This document shows positions 1 to 8,048 of a stretch of 64,000 bases of DNA, in pieces (positions within the stretch are counted from its first letter, which is position 1; every line of letters begins with the position of its first letter). The notes under the pieces are model-generated. The model did no database searches. It was not told the DNA's origin and saw only the letters and a program-made list of their open reading frames with translations. Source of the stretch: Myxococcus fulvus (lineage in GTDB: Bacteria > Myxococcota > Myxococcia > Myxococcales > Myxococcaceae); contig NZ_FOIB01000005.1 in the NCBI RefSeq assembly GCF_900111765.1, forward strand, positions 124,001 to 188,000. Direction: 5' to 3'. The position numbers and the translations under genes were made by a program.

Positions 1-1067
1 CTCGTGCCCAACCCGGCGGCCGGACGCAGACCCGACGCGATGCCCGGCTTGATGTGGTGACGCAGGTCCACCGCCACGTCCGTCTTCAGGTGCGTGCCCA
101 CGCCCGCCGCGGCATTCACATCCGCCGACTGCTTGAAGAAGCCATTCTCCAAGCCAATCTTGCCGCCCGCCTGCGCCGCCGCGCCCGCCACCACGCCGCC
201 CGTGACGGAGCCGTGCAGCCGGCCCAGGTGCCCGCCCGCCGTGCCGTACGCACCCGCCGTGGCCGCCGCGCCCACCTGACCGGAGAGCATCGCCGTCGCC
301 GTCCTCGGGTCCAGGCTCGCCACGCCCTCGGCGTACGCCGTCGCCGACGCCTTCGCCTCGCCCTTCACATAGCCGCCCACGTGCCGGTTGAAGTCGTGGC
401 TCGCGCTCGCCGTCACGCCCACGCCCGTCTCCGCCTTGCCCGTCAGCGCGGCCGTGTATGCGTGATCGTTCCGGTCGTACGAAAGACCCGCCTGCCCCTG
501 CGCCTTGAAGCTGTTCGCCTCACCGGTGATCTGACCGCTCGTCACGCCGAACCGGCCCGCGTGCGTCTTCTGCAGCTCGAACGCCGCGTTGGGCCCGTTC
601 ACCTCGGCCTGCGCCGAGTAATGGTGCACGCCCGGAGCGTCGTACCGCGTGGTCGAGGCCTGCACCGAGCCCGTCCCACCACTCAGCGAACCGCCACCGA
701 AGGTGTCCTTCTGGAACGTCTTCCCAGGTCGGTCCACGAGCATGTTCGGCTGCGCGCCCGCCGGAGCCGTGAGCTTGTTGTCCCCGCCGCTCACCATGAT
801 GTCCGAGGCTTGGCCCGTGGTCTTCTCGTAGGGGCTGTACGACGGCTGGCCCTCCACCATGCCCGGGTGCTTCAACGGCCTGGGATCCACAGAGGGCTGC
901 GCGCCCGCCGTCGGCTGCGTCGTCACGGGCTTCGTCACCTGCGAGGACGGCGCCGAGGCCGGCAGCGTGTTCGCCCGACCCAGCGGCTTCGGCTGGGACA
1001 CCTTCGGGGTGGAGGAGGACGGCAGCGTGTTGGAGCGGGGCAGCTTCTTACCGATGCGGGGGGACAT
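1..1067 (-). CDS. Ala/Gly-rich hypothetical protein (C-terminus cut by window edge)
   Basis: The frame is open from an ATG at 1067 to the window edge, so at least 355 residues are visible and the stop lies outside. A GGAG Shine-Dalgarno sits just upstream of the ATG. The first ~110 residues are Pro/Ser/Thr-rich and look disordered. The rest is a regular Ala/Gly-rich stretch of alternating small and polar residues (for example GVGVTASASHDFNRHVGGY), which suggests a repetitive beta-structured or amphipathic region. There is no signal peptide or lipobox. The family is not recognised. Codon use is typical of the window. The upstream gap carries two dyads (1224-1261) that could control it. Confidence 0.6.
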   Translation of the reverse strand, partial: MSPRIGKKLPRSNTLPSSSTPKVSQPKPLGRANTLPASAPSSQVTKPVTTQPTAGAQPSVDPRPLKHPGMVEGQPSYSPYEKTTGQASDIMVSGGDNKLTAPAGAQPNMLVDRPGKTFQKDTFGGGSLSGGTGSVQASTTRYDAPGVHHYSAQAEVNGPNAAFELQKTHAGRFGVTSGQITGEANSFKAQGQAGLSYDRNDHAYTAALTGKAETGVGVTASASHDFNRHVGGYVKGEAKASATAYAEGVASLDPRTATAMLSGQVGAAATAGAYGTAGGHLGRLHGSVTGGVVAGAAAQAGGKIGLENGFFKQSADVNAAAGVGTHLKTDVAVDLRHHIKPGIASGLRPAAGLGT

Positions 1068-1223
1068 GGGAGGCTCCTTCGAAGTACGGCGGATGGGGTC
1101 GTTCCAGCGATGCCCCTCCCCACTGCACCCGATATGCCATGCCCATGTCGCTCCAGGTGGTCGCGACGTCTTCCTGATTTCAAGCGGTTGGAGGGAACCC
1201 TGCCACCAGCCCTCCCCTACCCC

Positions 1224-1261
1224 CTGATGACGGCAGTCATCAGCCCCATGACAGCCGTCAT
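1224..1261. promoter_or_regulatory. Tandem dyad operator pair, ATGAC-N4-GTCAT
   Basis: Two dyads lie head to tail. The first, 1224-1243, is a perfect palindrome with 8-bp arms (CTGATGAC-ggca-GTCATCAG). The second, 1248-1261, is ATGAC-agcc-GTCAT. Their centres are 21 bp apart, two helical turns, as expected for two dimers of one regulator on the same DNA face. Together they could also fold into a 14-bp hairpin (one mismatch, 7-nt loop), but no T tract follows on either strand, so an operator for the gene starting at 1067 is preferred over a terminator of the gene ending at 1289. Confidence 0.5.
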
Positions 1262-1288
1262 CGTCACCCGTCGCCGTGAGCCCTCGGG

Positions 1289-2092
1289 CTACTCGGCGCA
1301 GTCCTTGTCGTAGTTCAGCTCCCGCTTCTCGATGACCTTGTCCTCCTCGACCAGCTTCTGCCCGTCCCACTTCACGACGGTGCGCGTGGTGTCGCTCGGC
1401 AGGAAGTTGCACGCGGCCCCCACCGCGTAGGTGCAGCGCCGGGTCACCACGAAGGCCGTCTTGCGAGAGGGCTCCAGCGTCGTGTCGCAGCCCTCCATCC
1501 CCATGCCCGTCGGGGAGTGCTCGTCCTCCATGCTCACCTTGCCCAGGTACTTGCCCGTCGCGTCGCGCGCCACCACGTCCAGCCACAGCACCACGCGGCC
1601 ATCCCCCAACGACACCGGCGGCTTCAGCTGGGAGACGATGCGCGTCAGCGTCACGCCACCCGCCCCCACCTTCAACATCGCCGGCTCCTGGAGCACGCGC
1701 TCGCCCCCCGCCTCCTTCCACTTCGGACACGCGGACACCGACTGCGTCACCGGCCGCTCGTAGATGAACGGGTGATACGCCTTCAACAGGCGGCGCTGCA
1801 CCGCGGCCTCGTCACTCCGACAGAACCCCAGCAACACGACCTCGAAACCCGGGTTGAGCCCCGGCACCGAGCCGCTCGACACCGTCTTCGGAAAGCCTTC
1901 CGCCAGCACGAGCGCCTGCGCGAGCAGCTCCCGCTCCGACTCCCACTTCGCCACCGAGGCCTTCGCGGCCTCCGCGTCCTTGCCGCCTCCCCAGATGACC
2001 GCCACGTACTCCCCACCCTGCACCTCCGGGGCTGGCGTGGATGCGACAGCGGCAGTCGCGGAGAGCAGCACGAACGGGACGACGAAACGCAT
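1289..2092 (-). CDS. Secreted/periplasmic hypothetical protein
   Basis: 267 residues starting with a clear Sec signal peptide (MRFVVPFVLLSATAAVAS, cleavage probably after AVAS). A GGGGGAA Shine-Dalgarno precedes the ATG. The mature part has about six cysteines, two of them in CRSDEAAV and TRRCTYAVGAAC contexts, so disulfides are possible. No catalytic motif or known domain was recognised. It is likely a periplasmic or outer-membrane associated protein. It is read in the same direction as the following gene, from which it is separated by 221 bp containing the dyad pair. Confidence 0.65.
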   Translation of the reverse strand: MRFVVPFVLLSATAAVASTPAPEVQGGEYVAVIWGGGKDAEAAKASVAKWESERELLAQALVLAEGFPKTVSSGSVPGLNPGFEVVLLGFCRSDEAAVQRRLLKAYHPFIYERPVTQSVSACPKWKEAGGERVLQEPAMLKVGAGGVTLTRIVSQLKPPVSLGDGRVVLWLDVVARDATGKYLGKVSMEDEHSPTGMGMEGCDTTLEPSRKTAFVVTRRCTYAVGAACNFLPSDTTRTVVKWDGQKLVEEDKVIEKRELNYDKDCAE

Positions 2093-2182
2093 GGAGTTCC
2101 CCCTTCACACGAGGGGCCTCCCCTCGCTCGCGCCCGAGGCTACTCCACGACTCCAGGAACACACCGACCGACGGGCGGCGGC

Positions 2183-2452
2183 GTGACGGACATCATCCAG
2201 CTCACGGACACCAGCGGAGGCAGGGTCCACAACAGCGTGGCGAAGCTGGACCACTCGGGCAACCTGCCGTGGGGCGTCCAGCAGGAGACGGCGACGCGCG
2301 ACAACCCGCCGCAGGACGTGCGCGGCATGGGCGTCGTCGTGGACGCGACGGGCAATCTCTACCTCGGCGGCTACGTGGACGGAAACGACCCGGGCAATAC
2401 CTTGCCAGGTGCCCCGGATACATTCCTGTCCAAGAGTGTCAGTTCCCTCTGA
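2183..2452 (+). pseudogene. Fragment of an SBBP-repeat beta-propeller protein
   Basis: An 89-codon plus-strand segment (possible GTG at 2183, stop at 2450-2452) reads like part of an SBBP beta-propeller lipoprotein: VAKLDHSGNLPWGVQQ followed by GMGVVVDATGNLYLGGY and LPGAPDTFLSKS. These match the conserved 'FvaKldasGnl.W..q' and 'vavDa.GnvYv.Gyt' phrases of one blade. There is no signal peptide, no preceding blades and no following blades, so it is a relic rather than an intact gene. It sits between two minus-strand genes and opposite the promoter region of the gene at 2092. Confidence 0.6.
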
Positions 2453-2517
2453 GCCCACCCTCCGGGAGTGACACGAAGCGCGTGTGTCAAGCCCACCCGG
2501 GTCCACCCCGAAGAGAC

Positions 2518-2548
2518 GTCGCCCGCGGCAAACACCACCGCAGGCGAC
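2518..2548 (-). terminator. Hairpin downstream of the Ser/Thr kinase gene
   Basis: GTCGCC/GGCGAC (2518-2523 and 2543-2548) encloses GCGG/CCGC (2525-2528 and 2538-2541), with a single mismatch and a 9-nt loop. It lies about 60 nt after the kinase stop. There is no real U tract, so the assignment is tentative. Confidence 0.35.
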
Positions 2549-2610
2549 TGAAGACAGCTCACGCGAATCGGGATGATTCCTGGCGGTCCAGCCGAGACAG
2601 CCATGATGCC

Positions 2611-5028
2611 TCAACGCGTCTTGGAATACTCCTCGAGGAGTCGACGCACCCTGGCGGCCTCGGGGTGGGCGGGATAGCGCTTCACGAACGTCCGATAGCG
2701 CTCGCGAGCGCCATCCATCCGGTTCAGCCGAGCCTGCATGGCGCCCGAAAGGAGCAGACAGCTCGCCTGTTCCGAGACGATGGAGAGGCAGTCCTCCGCG
2801 AGCAGGAAGGCGTCATGGGCCTTGCCCGCGCGGGACAACCGCTGGGCCTCGGCGTACAGCCGGGCCGCCTCTTCATCGGGAGCGGAGGACGTGGGGATCG
2901 GGCTCTTGGGCCGCCGCGCATCCGCCGAGCTCACCCGCACCTCGACCTCACCTTCGTTATCCGAGACATCGTCGTCGAGCAGGCCGCAGCGCAGCCCCTG
3001 GATGCCTCGGACCTTCACCTCGCGCGTCCCCGACAGGAAGAAGCGCACGGGCTGCACACGGACGGTGTCGCCGTACCGGTCCAGCCTCGGCGGGGCAGTG
3101 CTTGGAGACCACTCGACGCAGGCGGCATGGTTGGCGGGCCCCATCGCGCGCCCCCGCGGGAAGACGCCCTCCCCCACGGGCGCCAGGGACACGGTGTACG
3201 TCTGCCGGACATCCAGCCCCCGGAGCAGGAAGCCCTGGGCCGTGGAGACACGCATGGGCTCCGGATGGAAGACGAAGCGCCGCTCGAAGCGCTCGCGCGG
3301 CTCGCGCAGGGACACGTTCTGCTGGCGGAGGTCTTCCTTGGTGGGCTCCCCCAGCGTGAACAGGGAGATGGACCGGATGCCCTTGAGCGCCACGGGACGC
3401 CGAGGAACGACGCCCTGGCGCTGGGCGACGGGGACTGCGTCTCCAGCGAGCAGATAGAAGATGGGCTGCACGGCATACAGCCCCGGCTCCAGGACGGCGC
3501 GCGGCGCGTCCCGGCTCGAGAAGCCCGGCTCCCAGAGGGAGTACGTCGCGGACACGTCCAGGTGGAAGAAGGCCACCATGTCCACCGGCACGAGGAAGAC
3601 ATGCCGACGTGAGTCCAGGCGGATGGAGGTCGCGTCGGGATGGTCCGCGACGGACTCGGTCTCCGCCACGGTCGCGGGCTGGACCTCTGAGGTCGAGCCC
3701 GCGGCCTCCGGGACACTCCCGCTCCCGGCGGGGACCTCGGAGCCACCCTCCCCCAGGGGCGCCAGGGGCCCCGGCGGCGGGGGCGGCGCGGGTGGCGGCC
3801 CGTCATCGAGCACCCAGGGAAGGATGGCCAGCGCAACCATCGCCACCAATCCTCCAGCGGCGAGGAGCCCCCAGCGCCAGGACCGACCCGGCGGCTCCTG
3901 GGGCGCGGACGGAGGCGGCTCGGGGGCGTCCTTGGCCTTGCCCCTGCCGGGCAGCGGCGTCGTGGGCACGACGTCCTGGCGAACGCGGGTCGGCTTCGCG
4001 GGCGCGCGCGTCGGAGGATGCTCCGTGCCTCGCCACGCGCTCAGCTCCTCGACGAACGAGGCCGGCACCGCGAGGTCCCTCCCCTGCTGCAGCAGGTCCT
4101 CGCGGAACAGCTCGCGGACGAGATACGCCAGGTTGGACATCCCGAAGCGGGGCGCGAAGGAATGGAGGAATGCGGCCAGCGCGTCGCCGAAGGCGTTCGC
4201 CGACTCGTAGCGGAACGAGGCGTCCACGGACAGCGCCCGCATGACAATCTCATCCAGCGCGTTCGGCAGCTCCTTGCGCACCTGCCGGGGCGAGGGGAAC
4301 TCCCCGTGCGCCAGCTTCGACATGACCAGGGCCTCCGAGCCGGAGACCGGAGCCTGACCACAGAGCATCTCGTACAGCACCAGGCCCGTGGCCCAGACGT
4401 CCGTGCGCGCGTCCACCTCCTGGCCCCGGGCCTGCTCGGGCGAGAAGTAGAGATACTTCCCCCGGACGATGCCCGGCTCGGTGTGGAAGCTGCGCAGCAT
4501 GCGCGCCTTGGCGATGCCGAAGTCGACGATCTTGACCTGGCCCTCGTAGCTGATGAGGACGTTGTCGGGGGAGATGTCGCGGTGGACGATGTGCAGGGGC
4601 ACGCCCTGGTCGTCCGTGCGCGAGTGCGCGTAGTGCAGCCCGCGGCACATCTCCATCGCGATGTACGTGGCCAGCGGGATGGGCATCGACGCGAGGCCCG
4701 TCTTCGCCGCGCGCCTCAACACGCGGTGCAGCGGCTGGCCATCCACCAGCTCCATGGCCAGGAAGTACTGGCCATCCATCCGACCGAAGTCGAAGACCTG
4801 CGCGATGTTCCCGTGGGAAAGCGTGGCGGAGATGCGCGCCTCGCTGATGAACATCGCGATGAAGGCCTCGTCGTTCGCGTGCTCCGGAAGCACCTTCTTG
4901 ATGAGGACCGGCTTGGTGACTCCGGCGGCGCCCACCAGCCGCGCGCGCCACGTCTCCGCCATGCCTCCCCTGCCCAGTTGGGCGAGGAGCTCATAACGTC
5001 CGAGGCTCTGCTGCGGCTCCTGGGTCAT
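2611..5028 (-). CDS. Membrane-anchored Ser/Thr protein kinase (PknB/Hanks type)
   Basis: Eukaryotic-type kinase of about 805 residues. The start is placed at ATG 5028 because the open frame upstream is not kinase-like. Kinase domain at residues ~11-285: Gly loop GRGGMAE (19-25), VLIKK lysine (44-45), catalytic HRDISPDN (149-156), DFG (169-171), and an SPEQ activation-segment motif typical of myxobacterial kinases. A linker rich in Pro follows, then one membrane span (GLLAAGGLVAMVALAILPWV) near residue 400, a Pro/Gly-rich periplasmic linker, a beta-rich module, and a C-terminal TPR-like helical segment (~ last 90 residues). There are no PASTA or FHA domains. It presumably phosphorylates cytoplasmic proteins in response to an envelope cue; substrates are unknown. 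Confidence 0.9.
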   Translation of the reverse strand: MTQEPQQSLGRYELLAQLGRGGMAETWRARLVGAAGVTKPVLIKKVLPEHANDEAFIAMFISEARISATLSHGNIAQVFDFGRMDGQYFLAMELVDGQPLHRVLRRAAKTGLASMPIPLATYIAMEMCRGLHYAHSRTDDQGVPLHIVHRDISPDNVLISYEGQVKIVDFGIAKARMLRSFHTEPGIVRGKYLYFSPEQARGQEVDARTDVWATGLVLYEMLCGQAPVSGSEALVMSKLAHGEFPSPRQVRKELPNALDEIVMRALSVDASFRYESANAFGDALAAFLHSFAPRFGMSNLAYLVRELFREDLLQQGRDLAVPASFVEELSAWRGTEHPPTRAPAKPTRVRQDVVPTTPLPGRGKAKDAPEPPPSAPQEPPGRSWRWGLLAAGGLVAMVALAILPWVLDDGPPPAPPPPPGPLAPLGEGGSEVPAGSGSVPEAAGSTSEVQPATVAETESVADHPDATSIRLDSRRHVFLVPVDMVAFFHLDVSATYSLWEPGFSSRDAPRAVLEPGLYAVQPIFYLLAGDAVPVAQRQGVVPRRPVALKGIRSISLFTLGEPTKEDLRQQNVSLREPRERFERRFVFHPEPMRVSTAQGFLLRGLDVRQTYTVSLAPVGEGVFPRGRAMGPANHAACVEWSPSTAPPRLDRYGDTVRVQPVRFFLSGTREVKVRGIQGLRCGLLDDDVSDNEGEVEVRVSSADARRPKSPIPTSSAPDEEAARLYAEAQRLSRAGKAHDAFLLAEDCLSIVSEQASCLLLSGAMQARLNRMDGARERYRTFVKRYPAHPEAARVRRLLEEYSKTR

Positions 5029-5243
5029 CGGGCAACCCGTCCTGGACGCTCGAGGCGCATCGAAGTGGCACTTCGCGGGGCCACACGATGTCTGTTTGCG
5101 GGGCGTCTGGGTAGGGGGATGGCGGCAATCCCAGGTGTGGCACCCACGCCCACCCGCACGACAGACACCTCCAACAGCACACACCCACGCCTCACGCGGC
5201 GCAATGGCAGTCAATGGAAGGCGTCCAGCCGCATCACACCGGC

Positions 5244-5263
5244 GCCCGCCCAGGATGGCGGGC
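5244..5263 (-). terminator. GC hairpin downstream of the lipoprotein gene ending at 5322
   Basis: GCCCGCC (5244-5250) and GGCGGGC (5257-5263) form a perfect 7-bp stem with a 6-nt loop, about 60 nt after the stop of the minus-strand lipoprotein gene. No U tract follows. The rest of the 5029-5321 gap shows nothing convincing. Confidence 0.3.
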
Positions 5264-5321
5264 ACCGGCGGAACCTCGCGTCGCTCGAGCACTCATCAGA
5301 GCGCCCGAGCGGCGCGGCGAA

Positions 5322-6086
5322 TCACTCCGAGTAGGAGTAGTTGTAGACGAGCTGCCAGCCGCGGTTGTAGCGGCGGGTCACGGTGAACCAGCCGCTGTGG
5401 CAGCTGCCCGTGTTGCTGGCGGAGTAGCCGTAGACGAAGCCGTTGTTCACGCGCGCCACGAGCTCGGGGGTGCCGGGCTGCTCGCAGGGCTGGGTGACGC
5501 GCACGGACTGGTAGGCGGCCTCGGCGTTGACCTGCTCCTGGCCCTCGAAGTCGTAGATGGAGTGGACCCGGACGGCGGTGAAGCCACCCAGCTGGGCGCC
5601 CTGCGTCGCGGTGGGCTGCGCGAGGAACGCGTTGAGGCTGGCCAGGGCCGCGGCCTCGTTGGTGATGGAGCCGACGACGCGGTGCACGGCGCCGTTCGAG
5701 TCGGACAGCGCGGCGCGGATGGAGGCGATGCCAGCGGAGCCCTGGTAGACGGACGTGTCGCCCCACGTGAAGCTCAGGGCGGAGCCGGCCGTGTACCCAC
5801 TCAGCGCGCAGGAGCCGTTGGCGGCGGCGGGCGCCACCAGGATGACCTTGCGCAGGCGGTGCTCGGGGTTCAGGAGGGCGACACACTCGTTGCCCGCGAC
5901 GCCGTCATAGTTGCCGGCGGGCAGCACGGACTCGACGATGTTGTAGACGCGGAAGTTGGGGTCCGTGGCCTCCTGCTCCTGGGTGGCCTGGACGGGCTCG
6001 GGCGTCGGCTCCGCCTCGGGACCGAGGCAACCAACGATGAAGGACGACGCAAGGACGAGGGAAGACAGCCGAAGGGAAGTGCGCAT
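5322..6086 (-). CDS. Lipoprotein of unknown function
   Basis: About 254 residues from the ATG at 6086. The N-terminus is a lipoprotein signal: MRTSLRLSSLVLASSFIVGC, with the lipobox IVGC making the cysteine at residue 20 the lipidation site. An acidic, Pro/Glu/Gln-rich tether follows, and then a domain of mixed alpha/beta character with several cysteines. The C-terminus (SGWFTVTRRYNRGWQLVYNYSYSE) is rich in aromatic residues and looks beta-stranded. An alternative in-frame start is ATG 6104, but neither start has a strong Shine-Dalgarno. The family is not recognised. Confidence 0.65.
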   Translation of the reverse strand: MRTSLRLSSLVLASSFIVGCLGPEAEPTPEPVQATQEQEATDPNFRVYNIVESVLPAGNYDGVAGNECVALLNPEHRLRKVILVAPAAANGSCALSGYTAGSALSFTWGDTSVYQGSAGIASIRAALSDSNGAVHRVVGSITNEAAALASLNAFLAQPTATQGAQLGGFTAVRVHSIYDFEGQEQVNAEAAYQSVRVTQPCEQPGTPELVARVNNGFVYGYSASNTGSCHSGWFTVTRRYNRGWQLVYNYSYSE

Positions 6087-6232
6087 GGGCGCGCTACCTA
6101 TCATGCGGGGGTCGATTGATCCCGCATATTCATGATTTGTTGCAAGGACGATACATGCGGAAAGGGCTGCTCTCACTGGACCTCCGCTCTCTACGGACTA
6201 CGCAGATCCAGGACTTTTTTTCATGTGCCTGT

Positions 6233-6270
6233 GAAAACAAAAAGGCCCCGCCAGCAAAAGCAGGGCCTTC
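6233..6270 (-). terminator. Intrinsic terminator of the 6318-7829 gene
   Basis: On the minus strand AAGGCCC (6263-6269) pairs with GGGCCTT (6242-6248), and the stem runs straight into TTTTTGTTTT. It lies about 50 nt after the stop codon at 6318. This is one of only two classic U-tract terminators in the window. Confidence 0.85.
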
Positions 6271-6317
6271 TTGCTCCCAATCACATCACTCTCGCGCTGA
6301 GCGTGAAGGCAACCAGC

Positions 6318-7829
6318 TCAGGGCAGCCTGAAGACACGCAGGTTCTCCTCGCCCTTGCGCACATAGACGAGGGCGTCGTGCGTGGCCTGGTAGAAGAAGC
6401 GGTTCTTGACCAGGTCATGCCAGCCGCCAAAGGCGCCCGCCTCCCACTGGGGTGCCTCGCGCAGGGTGCGGGCCTCGGCGTCGACCTCGTAGGTGCGGTA
6501 CTCGAAGGAGCCGTCCCCGTCGCGGTCATACCGGAACGCGGCGATGTAGCGATTGAGCGGAGGCACGTGGGCGAAGACCATGCCCTCGAAGTATTCGGTG
6601 TAGCAGCGCGCGCGCACGAGGTCGCTCTGGAGTGGAATGTCGTTCCACTTCGTCGTGTCCAGGTCGTAGGTGATCAACCGCGGCATCTGCACGTGCGGCT
6701 CCTCGTGCCCCGGGGCGGGGAAGCTCACGAGGACGCGGCCCACGCGGGCCATCTGCGCGAAGTGCCAGGCTGGAGGCGTGACGACCTCCCACTTCCAGGA
6801 CGTGTCCTCGGGGCCGAAGGACCACCACTGTGAATAGTTGTAGTTCTCCGTGGGGCCGAACATGTAGCGCCCGCGCACCTCGTCCCAGAACGTCCAGCCC
6901 GCGGCGCCACCGTAGCCCTTGGAGCCGTCATACGAGGCGCCCGGCGTGTTGAACGGATTGTGGCGCGTCCAAGTGCGCGTCTTCAGGCTGTAGCGCCACA
7001 TGCGCCGCACGCCAGTGGCCACCTCGTCGAGGTCCGGGTTGTAGACGAGCCCGTTGTACGTGTGGCGCGCGGTGGGGTTGCGCGTCGACGCGGCGGGACG
7101 ATCCGGGTCGAAGAACTCGTCCGAGTAGACGTCGCTGTCCGGATGCGACTTGGCGTACGCCTCCGCGGGGGGATAGCCGCTGTACGAGATGCCCCAGGGG
7201 ACGTTCGTCCAGTTCGCCGAGTTGTCCGGCAGTTGCTCGATGCTCCAGCGCATCCGCGCCATGTCGAAGCGATAGAGGCCGTTGTTGGAGCTGTCTGCGT
7301 GGCCACCGCCGAAGGCCCACCAGCGCGCCCTCGGCGCATCCAGCGCGATGCCCGAATACGCGTTGATGACGCCGGCGATGCCCTGTGAGCCCAGGTCCCT
7401 GAAACCGGGGAGCGCGGCCTTGACCTCCGCGTCGAGCGTGGTGAGCGGCGTCCCCGCGACCTCAATCCAGCGGCCCTTGGGCACCAGCGCCCATGAGGCC
7501 TGGTTCACCAGACCCGTCGAGTCACGCCCCGGCGTCCACACGTCTCCCGAGATGGAGCCCGTCTCCGGCCCGCTTCCCCAGGTGAACGGAGGCAGCGGGC
7601 GCGGTCCACCATCCGGCATGGATGAGCCACCGTCGGAGCCGGTCGGCCCCGCGTCGGGAGTGCCTCCCGCGTCGGAGCCCGTGCCGCCGTCGGCGCTCGT
7701 GCCCGCGTCGGGCCTGGGGTTCCCCTCGTCGGGGTCATCGGAGGAGCAGCCCGTGAGCACACTCGCGACGCCGAGCGCGAGGAAGAGAACCCAAGGTGAC
7801 GAACGTCGGCCCGGCCGGACTGCTCGCAT
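6318..7829 (-). CDS. Large lipoprotein, kelch/galactose-oxidase-like propeller
   Basis: 503 residues. Signal peptide ending in the lipobox LTGC (about residue 28), then an Asp/Gly/Ser-rich flexible tether (residues ~30-78, PDAG/DGG repeats), a very common design in myxobacterial surface lipoproteins. The remaining ~420 residues contain WWAFGGGHADSSNNGLYRFD and similar blade-like phrases (W-rich strands, GG turns), resembling a kelch or galactose-oxidase-type beta-propeller. A copper site cannot be confirmed by eye. A GAGGAG Shine-Dalgarno precedes ATG 7829. It is probably exposed on the outer membrane, possibly binding or modifying carbohydrate. Confidence 0.7.
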   Translation of the reverse strand: MRAVRPGRRSSPWVLFLALGVASVLTGCSSDDPDEGNPRPDAGTSADGGTGSDAGGTPDAGPTGSDGGSSMPDGGPRPLPPFTWGSGPETGSISGDVWTPGRDSTGLVNQASWALVPKGRWIEVAGTPLTTLDAEVKAALPGFRDLGSQGIAGVINAYSGIALDAPRARWWAFGGGHADSSNNGLYRFDMARMRWSIEQLPDNSANWTNVPWGISYSGYPPAEAYAKSHPDSDVYSDEFFDPDRPAASTRNPTARHTYNGLVYNPDLDEVATGVRRMWRYSLKTRTWTRHNPFNTPGASYDGSKGYGGAAGWTFWDEVRGRYMFGPTENYNYSQWWSFGPEDTSWKWEVVTPPAWHFAQMARVGRVLVSFPAPGHEEPHVQMPRLITYDLDTTKWNDIPLQSDLVRARCYTEYFEGMVFAHVPPLNRYIAAFRYDRDGDGSFEYRTYEVDAEARTLREAPQWEAGAFGGWHDLVKNRFFYQATHDALVYVRKGEENLRVFRLP

Positions 7830-8009
7830 GCTCCACTCCTCGACAAGATGACTGTGCGCACACGCGTCGTGTGTTCACGCCCTCAAGGCAAGTGACATGC
7901 CATGGGGCGCTCGCACGGAGTCACCTGGGAGCAGGTGTCGCCGTCACAGTTGTAGCCGCGTGGATTCAGGGGGGACCACCCCACATCGTGTGGCCCACCT
8001 GCCCCACAT

Positions 8010-8041
8010 CCCGCGCGGCGAGCGACTGTCGCTCGCGCGGG
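8010..8041 (-). terminator. Hairpin immediately after rnr
   Basis: The inverted repeat CCCGCGC-(ggc bulge)-GAGCGA / TCGCTC-GCGCGGG has a 3-nt loop (8026-8028) and lies directly after the rnr stop at 8049. The 13-bp stem is very stable but has no U tract. Confidence 0.45.
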
Positions 8042-8048
8042 CCGGCGC

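Noticed and set aside
54-1313. Long plus-strand open frame rich in Arg/Ala/Leu
   Set aside because: It is the complement of the partial minus-strand gene and has the Arg/Ala/His-rich composition of a GC-rich shadow frame, with no start signal.
5060-5100. Sigma-54-like sequence (TGGCCCCGCGAAGTGC) above the Ser/Thr kinase
   Set aside because: Spacing between GG and GC is 11 bp, one too many.
5029-5292. N-terminal extension of the Ser/Thr kinase to 5292
   Set aside because: The extra 88 residues are Cys/Arg/Pro-rich, non-conserved looking, and precede the usual kinase start MTQEPQQSLGRYELL.
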